From: Chara braunii
Taxonomy: Eukaryota > Streptophyta > Charophyceae > Charales > Characeae
Assembly: GCA_003427395.1 (NCBI GenBank)
Contig: BFEA01000122.1
Span: 2,875,848-2,902,533 of the forward strand
Length of the DNA stretch: 26,686 nucleotides
Direction: 5' to 3'
Part shown: positions 9,284 through 19,908 of the stretch, one piece after another
How positions within the stretch are numbered: position 1 is the first letter of the stretch
Layout: every line of letters starts with the position of its first letter
The notes under the pieces: generated by a model
Seen by the model: the letters and a program-made list of their open reading frames with translations, nothing else
What the model was told of the DNA's origin: nothing
Databases searched by the model: none
Program-made: the position numbers and the translations under genes

Positions 9284-10100
9284 GGGAAGGGAGGTTCCCT
9301 TTTTACCCTTGCTTTTTAGAGTTTGTATGGTTGGACATTGTAGTCCGTGGCAGCCGTCAAAGTCAAACCCCTTGACTTTCGCCCGGGCCCGGAGTGAGAC
9401 TCATCTCCAGGGCAGTAAGAGGCGACTGTCACCACAGGTATGGACCTGTGTACCACCCACTGTGCACAGAGTGCAGAAGAGGGTGTGTGGTCTTCAACCG
9501 CGCCTGGCGGTTGTCCAGCGTCGAGAGATTAACTCTCAAGGCGCGTGTCAGCCGACACTTGCGTGTCGAATGCGACCCTTGAGATTAACGAGGACCGCAT
9601 GATTATGGACACTACATAGTACGCCATCATTGTGACTGCTTGCGTATGCTTGCATCGTGAGTCAATATGAGTTAGCCCTGCGTCCGTGCGGTTTTATACC
9701 AACTATCGCACGCGCCTATTCGATTTCCGCATTGGAAAGTTATGGGTTGGCTACTGAGGGGCTAGGAGCGTTGTCGCGTTGTTTGTGTTGTGTCGTTTCG
9801 TATGTGTGTGTGTGTGTATTTTATATTTTTGTATTCGTAAAGTGATGTGCGCGTGGTGTGTGGGATGCGTCCTAGTCGACTGACGACGAGTCGCGCTTGG
9901 GACCTCAGCCCCCCAAGATGTCGTTTCGCGTGCGGGTCCGATAGGCGTATTACCGCGCGTTGTCGGAGGGCCCGACATTCTGGCCCTCCTTGGTGTGTCA
10001 AATTCTATCACATCGGTTTGACGTTCTGACCTGAGGGGTAAGACGTACCCCACTAGTCCAACTTGAGTATCCACGGTTGAGTCTGCTCCGCTCAACGACA
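9284..10100 (+). ncRNA. Second hairpin-dense region, candidate structured RNA
   Basis: Checked stems: AGGGAA/TTCCCT at 9284-9301; 8 bp at 9359-9366/9372-9379; 7 bp at 9433-9439/9444-9450; 6 bp at 9496-9501/9507-9512; 8 bp TCTCAAGG/CCTTGAGA at 9534-9541/9577-9584, enclosing GTGTC/GACAC; 8 bp GGAGGGCC/GGCCCTCC at 9965-9972/9982-9989; 6 bp at 10035-10040/10046-10051; 6 bp at 10076-10081/10091-10096. The 109-codon frame at 9273-9602 has no recognised domain. Function is unknown. A retroelement leader or palindrome-rich DNA are alternatives. Confidence 0.3.
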
Positions 10101-10109
10101 AGACGTTGC

Positions 10110-11030
10110 GCTGTGGGTTATCAAATTAATTAGCATGACTTTTTCGTAGTCAATCCTGGTGAAACCCTACTGCTGAGTTTTATTCTTATTTCTTTACGAT
10201 GGGCAAAAATAAAATAAAATAATGATCAATGAAAATAATAAGCCGGCCTAAGTGGCGGCGGTACACACCCTGGCCAGGTCTGGATCCTGACCAGAGGACA
10301 TCTGTCGGGGCTGTATTTCTGCAGCCAAGTCTGTAAACCAGCTCCACGACCGGGACCACCGAACCTGGAATCAGTGCCAGCTGTCGTACCGCTGGGCCGG
10401 GTCTACTTGAGCAGTACCCTCACTATTTCCAACGACACGCACGTGCGTGCTTGGGTGCCACGCGTCGACGAGCACAACAGCCAGTTGTCAACCCAGAGGG
10501 ACTGCCATCTGGCGGTGACAAGAATGGGGTTTATATATGCGTACGTCCCAAGTGTTGACGCGCGGGACTGTGCTTGGCCGTTACAGGACCTAGGGTTTTG
10601 ACTTTTCTTTTTTTGCTCAGTTCTGAAACGCATGCAAGGCGACCAGGGAGAACTGGGCGCACAAGGGCGGGCGACCAGCATGAACGTAGCTCGCTGGTGC
10701 TGCCATGGCTACAGCAGCCATGAGTGTGCAAACATGGAGAAGGATCATTCGGGAGTGAGGCGACCGGGGGCGGGGGGAGACTGCGCTTGGACTGCGACCG
10801 GGGGGCGACCGCTGAGAATGCTGCGAGCTGGTCAATGACATCCTGTGCCTGCTCTTGAGGCGGTCATGGTCAACGTGAAAACTCACCGCCTCCATCGATA
10901 GACATGGAGGAGATATCTACGGCGGGTGTTCGAGTGAGTGTACGAGTGAGAGGGGCAGGGGGTTGAGCGTGAGAGAACGAGAGTCAGAAGGAAAGGGAGA
11001 GGGGAGAGAGTCAGGCTGACTGAAGAGAGA
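10110..11030. other. No gene recognised; AT island and GA-rich tail
   Basis: An AAAATAAAATAATG-rich island at about 10,205-10,245 is followed by GC-rich DNA with short overlapping frames on both strands. A GCGACCGGGGG string is repeated at about 10,759 and 10,796. The interval ends in GA-rich DNA (10,945-11,035). Nothing codes convincingly. Confidence 0.4.
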
Positions 11031-11037
11031 GAGTGAC

Positions 11038-11964
11038 AATCAGCACCCTACTAATTAGTACTCATCCAATCAGCACACGGTTCAAATTACGCATGGGCTA
11101 ACTCATGCATGCACGATCCTGGGTGAAATACTGGCCTTTCAAATCGGTCACTTCCATGCTTGCCTACTAAGCATGGACGAGGGGTAAGTCTAATTGGACA
11201 TGAACCTGGCCGTCCTCTGAGCCGAATACGCATGAGGAAAAGAAGAAAGAAGACTAAATCACACACGGTAAAGAAATCACTAATGGCACACAAAAAATCA
11301 ATGAGTCCGTGAAATATCTGATGCGGAGGAGACAAGCCACGCACGAGAGGTAATATCCTCCAGGGAATCGAATGAAGATCGCTCCCTCCATCCCAACGCA
11401 CAAGCCAGGAGAGGGCCCTGGTCGCAAACGCACACGGTACAGGCAGGAGTGTTGCGCGAGAAGGGAGGAACGTTACATGAACGGGAGCGGACCACACGTG
11501 AAAACCGTTTTTCCCATTTCTCTGCACGCACCTAGTCCAAGAGACGGGCTTGATGCGCTCTAGTTACGGACTGGGGTTCTGAGTCAGAGGAGGGAAGGGC
11601 AAGCGTCGTGAACGAGCGGTCTAATCAGCTTGCCCTCATCAGCGTCAAGAGAAGCACGAAGGAAAGACGGTGAATCAGGCCAGATCTGTGCACGTGGGCT
11701 ATTTAGTGGAACAATCAAGCATTCGAGGACTCTATCGTACGTGCGGGCATATAAGGTCTGCTCGTTTCTCCATTTCTGGTGCTCATTTCTATGGGTGTGT
11801 GACGCGTGCAAATCAGAACAGAATCTCGGTTGTATCCACACTCGGGAAAAGGGGCACGGCCAAGAGCCAATCAAGGGTGTAATCGTGAATGCCAATCAGA
11901 AAAGAGGGAAGCCAATCAAAGCTCGATTCCATGTACTTATCAAGGAAAGGAGCATGGTGATTGG
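11038..11964. promoter_or_regulatory. Cluster of CCAATCA boxes
   Basis: CCAATCA occurs at 11065-11071, 11867-11873, 11892-11898 and 11912-11918, with the inverse TGATTGG at 11958-11964. A related ACAATCAGC lies near 11,037. Four copies within 98 bp is more than expected for a heptamer. CCAAT boxes bind NF-Y in eukaryotic promoters, but no gene start is supported next to them, so promoter function is only a suggestion. Confidence 0.25.
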
Positions 11965-12640
11965 ATCATAGGCCACGAGTCGTGTGTTGGTCTTGGCGAT
12001 AGGAGCTGATTTTGCTCAAGCAGCTTATTTCCACGGTCAAAGAAATAAACAGCCGAGCCAACGGGTATTCCGGGAAGCCAATTTGAAATGCGAGACTTGT
12101 AACATGTGATCACGTAAAGCCCCTCATCGATAGACATAACACATCATGCGATGAGCACGCGCACCAGGGTAGCATCCTGGTTCTCATTCATACGGAAGCT
12201 GGGCAGTGCGCACGCCTTCTGCACATACGAAACGGTATTTCCTCACACAATCACTGTAGTTTGGTAAGTATTCGAATGCGCCCTCAAGTGTACATTGGCG
12301 CTGTATCTTTCAGAGAGAGAGAGAGAACGAGGGTACAAGCTGGCATTTATATCTAAAGATATGTCCCCCCCCCTCACCGCGCATTTGCTCGCACTAAAAA
12401 TCAAGTACAGAGAAGATGGGGGAAGCAGACTACGTCTCTTTCCACGTTCTGGTTGATGATTCGTTCTCATTTCGCCAGCCTGAAGAGTATCCGGCAGTAC
12501 GAGGAAGGCAAGAGTATCACACTGCATTTTGCCCTCTTCCTGGTACAGGTTCGTATTCATCCCTTCAATTGGACCAGGTGAGCAATCAGGCACGCATACA
12601 AAGCACAGGAAATAAAGTAAACAGCGATGTATCTATCCCT

Positions 12641-12798
12641 GTTCTAGCTGGAAGTTCATCCCCGTTTCCTGTGACGGGCATCTGGCCATGTTCTAGCGGG
12701 AAGTTCATCCCCGTTTCCTGTGACGTGCATCTGGCCATGTTCTAGCGGGAAGTTCATCCCCGTTTCCTGTGACGTGCATCTTCCCGCGTTCTAGTGGT
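12641..12798 (+). repeat. 49-bp tandem repeat, 3.2 copies
   Basis: GTTCTAGCGGGAAGTTCATC opens units at 12641, 12690 and 12739, with a truncated fourth at 12788, an exact 49-bp period. Units 2 and 3 are nearly identical and unit 1 differs at a few positions. A plus-strand frame (12416-12745) runs through part of it but has no domain and 49 is not divisible by three, so the repeat is non-coding. Confidence 0.9.
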
Positions 12799-12835
12799 AA
12801 ACAAGCGGACTGCGCCGCTGTAGCGCCGTGCAAAG

Positions 12836-12850
12836 AAAAAAAAAAAAAAA
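12836..12850 (+). repeat. Poly-A tract
   Basis: Uninterrupted A run on the plus strand. It may be slippage DNA or the tail of a retroposed sequence. No retrogene is recognised upstream. Confidence 0.8.
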
Positions 12851-13103
12851 GGCATTGTATTTTTCCCGTCTTCTTGCAGAAGATTCGTGCTCACGCTCCT
12901 TTCCGGAGAGTTGTCAGGCTGACCATGGCTATTTAGCGCGGTACCCTTCCAAGTTTTTGCCCAAGATCCAGTCTCTCTCCCTGATCGGCGAGTGAACGTT
13001 CCATTCTCCCTCACCGCGTTGAAGACATTGAAAATGACAGCGGATCTTTCCATGTTTTCGCTGTGGATTCATTCCTTTTTTTTGGGGGAGTGTGAGCGGA
13101 TTA

Positions 13104-13250
13104 GAGTGTGAAAACCGCCATTGAAGGCGGAATATGTCATTAGAATGTGAAAATCGCCATAGAAGGCGGAATATGTCACCATGCCGCGCGAATTCCGAAA
13201 CTGCCACTGAACAATAACGAAATTCAAAAACTGCCACTGGGTATTCCAGG
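13104..13250 (+). repeat. Two adjacent short tandem repeats (39 bp and 30 bp)
   Basis: A 39-bp unit with GTGTGAAAA or ATGTGAAAA at 13105 and 13144 carries a hairpin CCGCC-ATTGAA-GGCGG in copy 1 and TCGCC-ATAGAA-GGCGG in copy 2 (C-G becomes T-G). It is followed by a 30-bp unit with CTGCCACTG at 13201 and 13231. Confidence 0.8.
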
Positions 13251-13289
13251 AAAAACCCTGCGTGCTTGAAGCCTACTACATCGTGGGGG

Positions 13290-13510
13290 AAAGACCATAA
13301 AGATGAACGAGATAGAGAGGGAGTGAGACAGCAAAGGTGAGAGAGGAGTAAGAGGGCAGAGAGAAGTCGTGGGAGGGATATACAGAGTGGGAGAGAGTGA
13401 GTGAGAGAGAAGGAGAAAGAAGTCAGAAGGGCTTGCCTTCTTTCCCTCGTTATCAAACCTACTCTGTGTGTGTGTGTGCGTGTGTGTGCGTGTGTGTGTG
13501 TGAGAGTGAG
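13290..13510 (+). repeat. GA-rich tract and TG/GCGTG microsatellite
   Basis: Purine-rich GAGAGA-type DNA from 13,305 to 13,435, then a (TG)n run with occasional GCG at about 13,464-13,502, then a short GA tail. The long minus-strand frame over it (13543-12929) is Ser/Leu/His/Thr low complexity and is not taken as a gene. Confidence 0.85.
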
Positions 13511-15100
13511 AGAGCCTGCCCCGCTATTCCACAGTGCGCACACATAGTCTGTCTCTTGATCTCTTGATCTCTAAATCTGTGCACTTGCCCGTAGTGGGCG
13601 GTTAGATTCATTCGAATGTGGTAGAAATCACCTAGTTATGCTCAGAACGGGACAGACCATTGGGACAATGAGACAGGGAGAGCATATGGAAGAGCGGAAG
13701 AGAAGAGGAATGAATAAGAAAGCTTGTAGGAATGAGTGCAGAAACAAGGGAGAGCAAGGGCTGTATGACCCTGTATTGTCTAGTTTCATGAATCCGGCCC
13801 TGAACGCAGCCAGGTGCATCTGAGAATGACCCTGATTACTATTTGCATAACTGAGCAATACCAGAGGCGCATTAACGGACGCGAGCTCGAGACAGCGGGG
13901 GAGAGTATGAGAAAGTAAGTGCGGGAGTGAGAGAGAGATCAGGGAGCGCGCGTGTAATAAGGGCGCAAAGCATGGTGACGCAAGAACTAGGACTGGATCC
14001 TACCCACATTTACTCATGAGACAATTAGTAAGAGGAGCGTTTATTTTTCCATATGACCAAACTCGCCATGCATGCAAACCCAAGAAATATGGAGAAGTAT
14101 CCAGACCAGAATTTAGTCTTGGTTAATGCCAAAACCTGTATCTCCACACCAAAGTAATAATAGACGAGTTGCAGCGTGAGATAAGTGTTCCGAACTCAAA
14201 TTGGAGATGATAATCTATTCATACACGCTTCAAAAGGAAGGGAGGATATACAGAATGCACCTATCAGTGGATTGTGACTTGGTTCGTTCGGAACTGAGAG
14301 GCACAGAGACCAACAGCGCCCATCTGCACACGAGTCACTGTGCGTTCATGGGGAAGAAGGAGAATTCCAAATCTGCCCCTCTTTTCACTTAGTATTTCCC
14401 AAATGCCACACGGTTGCGGGGTTGAACGAAACTCCCCACTAATAGTGGCCTGGTGCATGAGCCCTGCTCCAGTATGAGATTGGTTGTCCGACGAGCCACC
14501 TTGTGCTAGTAAATGACAAGTAAGAGTGGGCAGAGCATGTGGAAAGGTGGCATGAGAGAGAGAGAGAGATCACATGCAAAGCACACAGGAAGAGTGAGGA
14601 AAATCTAACTATGCATAAGTCTCAGAAATGTCGTTCAGTGTGGTCAGACAACGGGTCAGCTAGGCACTAAAGAGCCAGGAGCCACATACATGCTCTCTTC
14701 GACAGCGGCCTCATTAATGACCCAGTGATGACAAGCTCTCTCAGTGCCCCATGTCAGGACTACTCAAGTAGGGATGTTTTTGAGTCCAGCGGCAGTATCA
14801 CTATAAACGAATGCCGCTGTCGTGGCGTTGAAGCAGGTCCTGGCATACCTAGGTAGCGAGTTTTGACTCAAAAAAAAAAAAAAAAAAAAAAGACAATTGT
14901 CAGCCTTTCGGGTCGGGGATCCATGTGTTCTTAGCAAACAGTATGCCCAACAGGGTGGAGCAGCACTGCAGCAGTGGCTGAGATAGACCCAGCAAGCTCA
15001 ACCCTGGTACAGCTTAATCAGAATTCAGTAGGACCCGGGCTGCAGTCCGGTGAGAACTCCAATAAAATTTCAGCAATTGAGTTCAGTCTTTTGGCAAATC
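13510..15100. other. No gene recognised; poly-A tract inside
   Basis: Mixed sequence with short GA stretches (13,920-13,940 and 14,555-14,570) and a 21-base A run at 14,871-14,891. No domain-bearing frame, RNA gene or inverted repeat pair was identified. Confidence 0.4.
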
Positions 15101-15109
15101 TTCGTTGGC

Positions 15110-16080
15110 CTTTTCGCAGTGAATTTTTAGTCGGAAGCCAGTGATCCGCTCAGTATGACATTCAGTCACATATCAGTTAGTTCCAGCAAGATCAGTTCCG
15201 TTCCAGCAAGATCAGTTCAGTTCCAGTGAGATTGGTTCAGTCTCGGTAAGTTAAGATCAGTTTTTCATAGTGAATTTCAAAGTCAGACCAGACGCAGTGA
15301 GTTCAGTTGCATCTCAAAAAGTTCAAGTTCAGTTCAATCCTATTCAGATCCGAGTGTGATTTGCATAACATACTAAGTTCAGTTATGAGCTCAGACCCAA
15401 GTGCAGTTCTCAAAGAAAGTTTCAATTCAATCCTCAGCGCAGTATCAGCAGATTTATCTCAGTCTCAATGAGCTCAGCTTGGTGGACTTAATCTCTTCAA
15501 GTTCAGTTCGATTCTAGTAAGTTGAGTGAGGTCAGTTCAGGATTCAGTTTCCATTTACAAACAAGTTCAGTTCAGTTTTGGCGGGCTCAATTCAGTTTAT
15601 TAAGCCTGGTCTCAATGGACTCAGTCCTTGCCGATTCATCTCAGTTCCAGTAAGTTCAGTGAGATCAGCCTCTTCTTTTCAGCCTCAGTTCCAATAAGCT
15701 CAGTAAGGTCGGTTTCAGCTTCATCTCGTCGAGTTCAATTCAGTTCTCAGTAAGTTTGGTGAGTTTAGTTTCATCTCAGCAAGTTCAATCCAGTTTTCAT
15801 CTCATATCCAAGTGCAGCATCAGTGAAATCAAATCAGCTACAGCGAGTTCATTTCAGATTCAGGGAAATCAGATCTATATCAGCAAGTTCACTTTGGACT
15901 CATTCAAGTCAGACTAGTGTTTCAGCAAGTTCAATTCAAATTTCAGAGTTAAGTGCGGCTTTCAGGGAAGGCATCTACTCAGTTCTCAGTCCGGTCTCGG
16001 AGACCTCGATCATAGTGAGTTCAATTCCCAGTTTTTATTGAGTTCAGACTCTGTGAACTCTATCAAAGGTTCAATTTATT
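15110..16080 (+). repeat. Degenerate CAGTT-rich satellite
   Basis: Almost a kilobase built from variants of AGTTCAGTTC, TTCCAG(T/C)AAG and GATCAG, with approximate 25-40-bp spacing that drifts. Examples are adjacent TTCCAGCAAGATCAG units near 15,180-15,210. No fixed period survives, which indicates an old array. Many TTTCAG or TCTCAG strings mimic splice acceptors. A 72-codon frame at 15823 is Ser-rich by composition only. Confidence 0.75.
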
Positions 16081-16110
16081 CAGCGGATCCCGTTCTCAGG
16101 GGACACAACG

Positions 16111-16380
16111 CTGGTCACAGCGGACAGTTCCGGTGACAGCAGCGACAATATTGGCCGTAGCGGGCAGTCCCGTGGTAGCAGCCATGATGCTGGTCACAGC
16201 GGACAGTTCCGGTGACAGCAGCGAGAATGTTGGCCACAGCGGGAGGTCTCAGTGGCAGCAACAACGACGCTAGTCATCGTAGGCAATCCCGGAGACAGCA
16301 GCAATAGCGCTGGTCTTAGCGGGCTCTTCTGGTGATAGCAACAACAATTATGTCACAGCAAGTGTTCTCGGCAATATCAG
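16111..16380 (+). repeat. ~40-bp minisatellite, about 6.5 copies, dimeric
   Basis: Units start at 16111, 16152, 16190, 16231, 16270, 16310 and 16351 with lengths 41, 38, 41, 39, 40 and 41. Consensus begins CTGGTCACAGCGG and ends with a GACAGCAGC-type block. Units 1 and 3 are nearly identical and differ from 2 and 4, so amplification went by ~79-bp dimers first. Later units are more diverged. The unit length varies across codon phase, so this is not a protein repeat. Confidence 0.9.
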
Positions 16381-16399
16381 TACTCAGCAAGACTAATCA

Positions 16400-17040
16400 G
16401 ATGATAAGTGAGTAGCTTTAAAATCAGCGAGCATCTCAGTACAGCAGACTCAAGGCAGGAGCTTATTGGGCACGACAGACATATGGAAAGGAGCATACTC
16501 AAGACTTGAGTACAGTCATCGGATACATACCACAACATATCTTCTCAAGAAGTACTTGGACGTGGTGTCAGATGCTCTGAGAGATCAGGATTGAGGTTGG
16601 AAGTGAGAGGGGAGAGTGAGAGCACAGACACTGAGCACTGACCATGTCCTTGTCATTGTACCCTTGAGATGATACGAGCTCTCATTCTTCCCTCATTCAT
16701 TTGAACCTGTCATTGCTCGAGTCAGTCGGTCTTGCTTCTTGCATTAATCTTGTCTGATGATTGCTTTCGTGGATGATTCTGCCACAGTTCTCAAAATCAG
16801 ATTGACGTAATTGATGCATGCATAGCACCCCATAATTTTTTGATTATTATTTGCATAATTCTCTGCTGTTCCGAATCAAAATAAAAGATTCCTAAGACCG
16901 GGGACCGGCGAAGACCGCAATTGAAGGGTCTCGCTCGAAGCCGGACGCACACAACAGGAAGGGATTTGCATTATTTAATTTATTTTATTTATTGCAATCA
17001 CATAAAAAATCCTGCGTGACAGTCTGTTGGCTTTCCGGTC
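16400..17040. other. No gene recognised; AT-rich islands
   Basis: Contains AT-rich islands at about 16,845-16,885 and 16,965-17,005 and short unassigned frames. Nothing further is supported. Confidence 0.4.
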
Positions 17041-17530
17041 GCCCGAGGTGGTTCAGCTGGAAAAAGTGTGACAGCGTACCCCCTATGCTATAGCGAACGA
17101 GAAATGCCCTCGGCTGGTCCACCTCTGCGATTGCAACCGAGTAGCTTTCGTATTGTGGACTGGTAGCTCGGTGGGGATACGCCCACCGAAGGGAGGTGAC
17201 AGCTCCCGTAAGGTGGAGGTAAGTTGTGCCTCGTGTAGGCCCTATCCTGTCGTAGGGGTTGGCGAGAGGTATGGCTGGCGCACTCGGTCGGAGCGGCCTA
17301 AGGAAGCTCCATTTGTGCGTTCGTGTCGAGGTTGGTCCAACTCCTGCGTGACGCGGCCGAGAGGGTCCCGCGTTGCCACGTGCGGCGCCGGACCGATGCG
17401 CCCGACACCGTTGAAACTGAAAAACGTGTGTTGTCCTCTGGGCTGTCGGGCCCTACCGTACCGACGGCCTGGATTTGGACGCGGGTTTACGATCTTAAGT
17501 CCATGTTGATTCAGGCCGCCGGTCCAGTAG
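17041..17530 (+). ncRNA. GC-rich hairpin-containing block
   Basis: TCGGTGGG at 17168-17175 pairs with CCCACCGA at 17182-17189 around GATACG. TTGGTCCAA near 17,332 is palindromic. Frames are open on both strands over 17,150-17,570, a composition effect, and none shows a known domain. A link to the other hairpin blocks is only suggested by style. Confidence 0.2.
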
Positions 17531-17535
17531 TACTT

Positions 17536-17690
17536 GACAACCCAGATAGCAGATTTGTTACAATCTCCCAACGATCTGGGTCGTGGGGCGGTAGGACCGT
17601 GACGACCCAGATTTCAGTTTTGTTTCAATCTCCCAACGATCCGGGTCGTGGACTGGAAGGGCCTCAACGGCCCGGATTTCAGATTTGTGA
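17536..17690 (+). repeat. ~65-bp tandem units with covarying hairpin arms
   Basis: Units begin at 17536, 17601 and about 17664 (the third partial) and share a TTTCAGATTTGT-type block and CAATCTCCCAACGAT. The end of one unit pairs with the start of the next across a 19-nt loop. ATCTGGGTCG pairs with CGACCCAGAT (10 bp) at the first junction. ATCCGGGTCG pairs with CGGCCCGGAT at the second, where one T-A pair became C-G and another T-A became T-G. The wobble favours the plus strand. A 281-codon plus frame (17323-18168) crosses the repeat but has no recognised domain. Confidence 0.7.
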
Positions 17691-17699
17691 CGATGGCAA

Positions 17700-19200
17700 T
17701 TTTAATAGTGTAGGGATGAAGAAAACACCGGGAGAAGGAGAGAGGGAAAGAGAGAAGCAGAGACCAAAAGGTGTTGACGGAGCTGTAGCTCGATCGGAGA
17801 AGGGGACTAAGGAAAGAGAGAGTGATAAGCACACAAGCAGATATGAGAAAAATCGGCATTCCGCCATGGACTTAGCTTTCAAAATAATAGGAGGAACCGA
17901 ACACCAAGGTGCGCAAGCCTTCTGCTCTTCTATCACGGGTCCGGGCCATGCAACCACCCGTACACACACACCTTCCTTACTCAGGTACTGGCGATCCCGG
18001 CTGCCACATACTGACCTCCACACCACAGCGATCGTCACCCCGCCGACTCAACTTCTACACCGACTTGCCCAAATCCCACAGTTCATCGCAACCACCCGGC
18101 TCACAGCCTTGCAAAACTACGGTCAGCTCGTCAGGACTTTTCGACTTGAGTGGTCATTTTATCATTAATGATTGTAACAACTTTTATTGGGTATGTGTTG
18201 CCAAGTCAAGGCAACTTCGTTGCGAGTTCGAAAACAAAAGACAAAACCATAAAGACTCTGGATCCAACACCATAATGAGAGACCACCTTCATGATTCGAC
18301 CAAGTTCCAGAAACTTTATAAAACAATGGTAATTGATTATTTGAATTTGTAAAACGCTATAAATAGAGAAATTAGAAGAAACACCACATCATCTGGCCAC
18401 TACTTCCCCGAAGTTGGCAGATGGGTTGAGAGAGAGATTTTCGAATCATCCGCTTGCGGATTTTATAGTTGCGGATAGAGAAGCAGAAGACGAGAGAGAG
18501 GGAAAAAGTGGGTAAGGATGGGGAGGAGAAGCATGGGATCATTTGTCTTGGGGAGGCCATATCGATCCGCACGAGTCCTCCGCAACTAATCAGATTACAG
18601 CGTGCGAGGATTATTTCCGGCTTACACGTTGTCGCCTGATTGTCTTAAGGCTCTAAGGTGGGGGATCGGTAGGGACTTCCTGTATGGGGACGAAGCCGGG
18701 ACAGGGGAAGGAGCAAAAAGCGGTGTGGAGTGGGACCAGGATTCCGATGGAGGGAGGGAGAAAAAAGCACGAAAGAGAAGGGGATGGAGAACAATTACAG
18801 GTTGAGGGAAGAAGACGCGAAGGAGAGAAGGGCGAAGATGGCTTGGGATATAGCGGGAAGTGGGGGAAGCTTGCATGCATGGCGCAGACGCAGAAACAAA
18901 AAGGCACTGAAACAGTTATGCTATGTCTAAGACTAGTTCAAGATTGAAAAATTCAAATGCAATACCCGTGTGCGAAATTGGACGCGCGAAGATTCCTACG
19001 CCTATTTGAATTCTTTCTGAAGATTCACCGAGCTTTCCAGGGCAGATTTGGGAACACTCACGGGGAAGTGCGCCCGCAGATTCCAGAATTCCCAACTGCC
19101 GAACAAAATTCCTGGCGTGCTCGCTAAGGCGCGCGTAATTCCTACGTAAAGAATCAGCAAAGCAATTTTCTGAAAAGAAAATCTTGGAAAACAAAAAAAT
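17700..19200. other. No gene assigned
   Basis: Includes the second half of the window's longest open frame (to 18168), which is Arg/Lys/Glu-rich where the DNA is GA-rich and otherwise unrecognised. It also holds GA-rich DNA at 18,430-18,520 and 18,680-18,850. I treat the frame as chance but it is the longest here (281 codons), so a transcript search could still revive it. Confidence 0.35.
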
Positions 19201-19281
19201 TGTGAAGTGGGATGGCCCGGGTGGCCATTGGTTCTATGGATCACCCGTCCATCGCAAAGATGGTACCCCCAAAGCTCGATA

Positions 19282-19722
19282 ATGACAGAAGAAATGAAAA
19301 GAGTATCGGGGGTTTTGGAAGTTCGTTCAAATACAGAAGTTGGAAAGTCGCACTTTTACCAACAACGAGAGGTGGAGATCAACCCTTCGCTTGGGGCCAC
19401 GCGCGAGGATATGGACCTCGCCAACGTCATCTGCTATAACCTTGACGACGACACCGTCCTTCTCGACGACCATCTCCAGCCGGCCATGTACTCTCTAGGA
19501 CGTGCTCATAGTTCGCCTACACAGTTCAATTCCCCTTTGGCCGCCCACCCCCTTCAGCAGCCACCGCTCCCCGCAGACTTCTTTCTCCCTCGTGGACAGC
19601 TGTCTCTGCCGGAGCGCGAGCCAATTATTGTCCGTCGTGGCTGCCTGCATTGCCGTCAGGATGACCACACCTCCTCCTGGCGTCCTTACCACTCCGCCCT
19701 TGACCGGCATCACGCTGAGTGA
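19282..19722 (+). pseudogene. Possible gag-like fragment with damaged zinc knuckle
   Basis: A plus-strand frame from the ATG at 19282. The first half is acidic/polar, then a Pro/Gln-rich stretch, then near the C-terminus GCLHCRQDDHTSSWR. This matches the CX2CX4HX4C retroviral-type zinc knuckle except that the last Cys is Arg (CGT, one change from TGT). Such knuckles occur in gag and related retroelement proteins (established knowledge). Assignment here rests on one motif and is weak. A chance frame is a real alternative. No pol domain follows. Confidence 0.2.
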
Positions 19723-19908
19723 TTTTGTCAGCCTCGTTTGCAGTCCCCCCCTGATGCCCGCTCGTCCCACGTAACCACCTAGCCATGGTGCATCATGCCG
19801 TTGTGGGACTATCGCCGGTGTCAGGCCCGATAATACCCACCAGCCACGGTGCTTTAATCCGGCTCGTGTATGAACGCCCACTTGATACGTCTACATCTTG
19901 TAAGTAGG

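Noticed and set aside
12929-13543. 204-codon minus-strand frame
   Set aside because: Mostly Ser/Leu and His/Thr encoded by GA and TG microsatellites. A composition artefact.
1083-17080. Pair of long terminal repeats starting TGTGACAG
   Set aside because: The strings at about 1,085 and 17,067 share only the first eight to ten bases, and sequence after them is unrelated.
17323-18168. 281-codon plus-strand open frame as a protein gene
   Set aside because: It crosses a tandem hairpin repeat and a GA-rich stretch, overlaps long frames on the other strand, and shows no domain or plausible start context.
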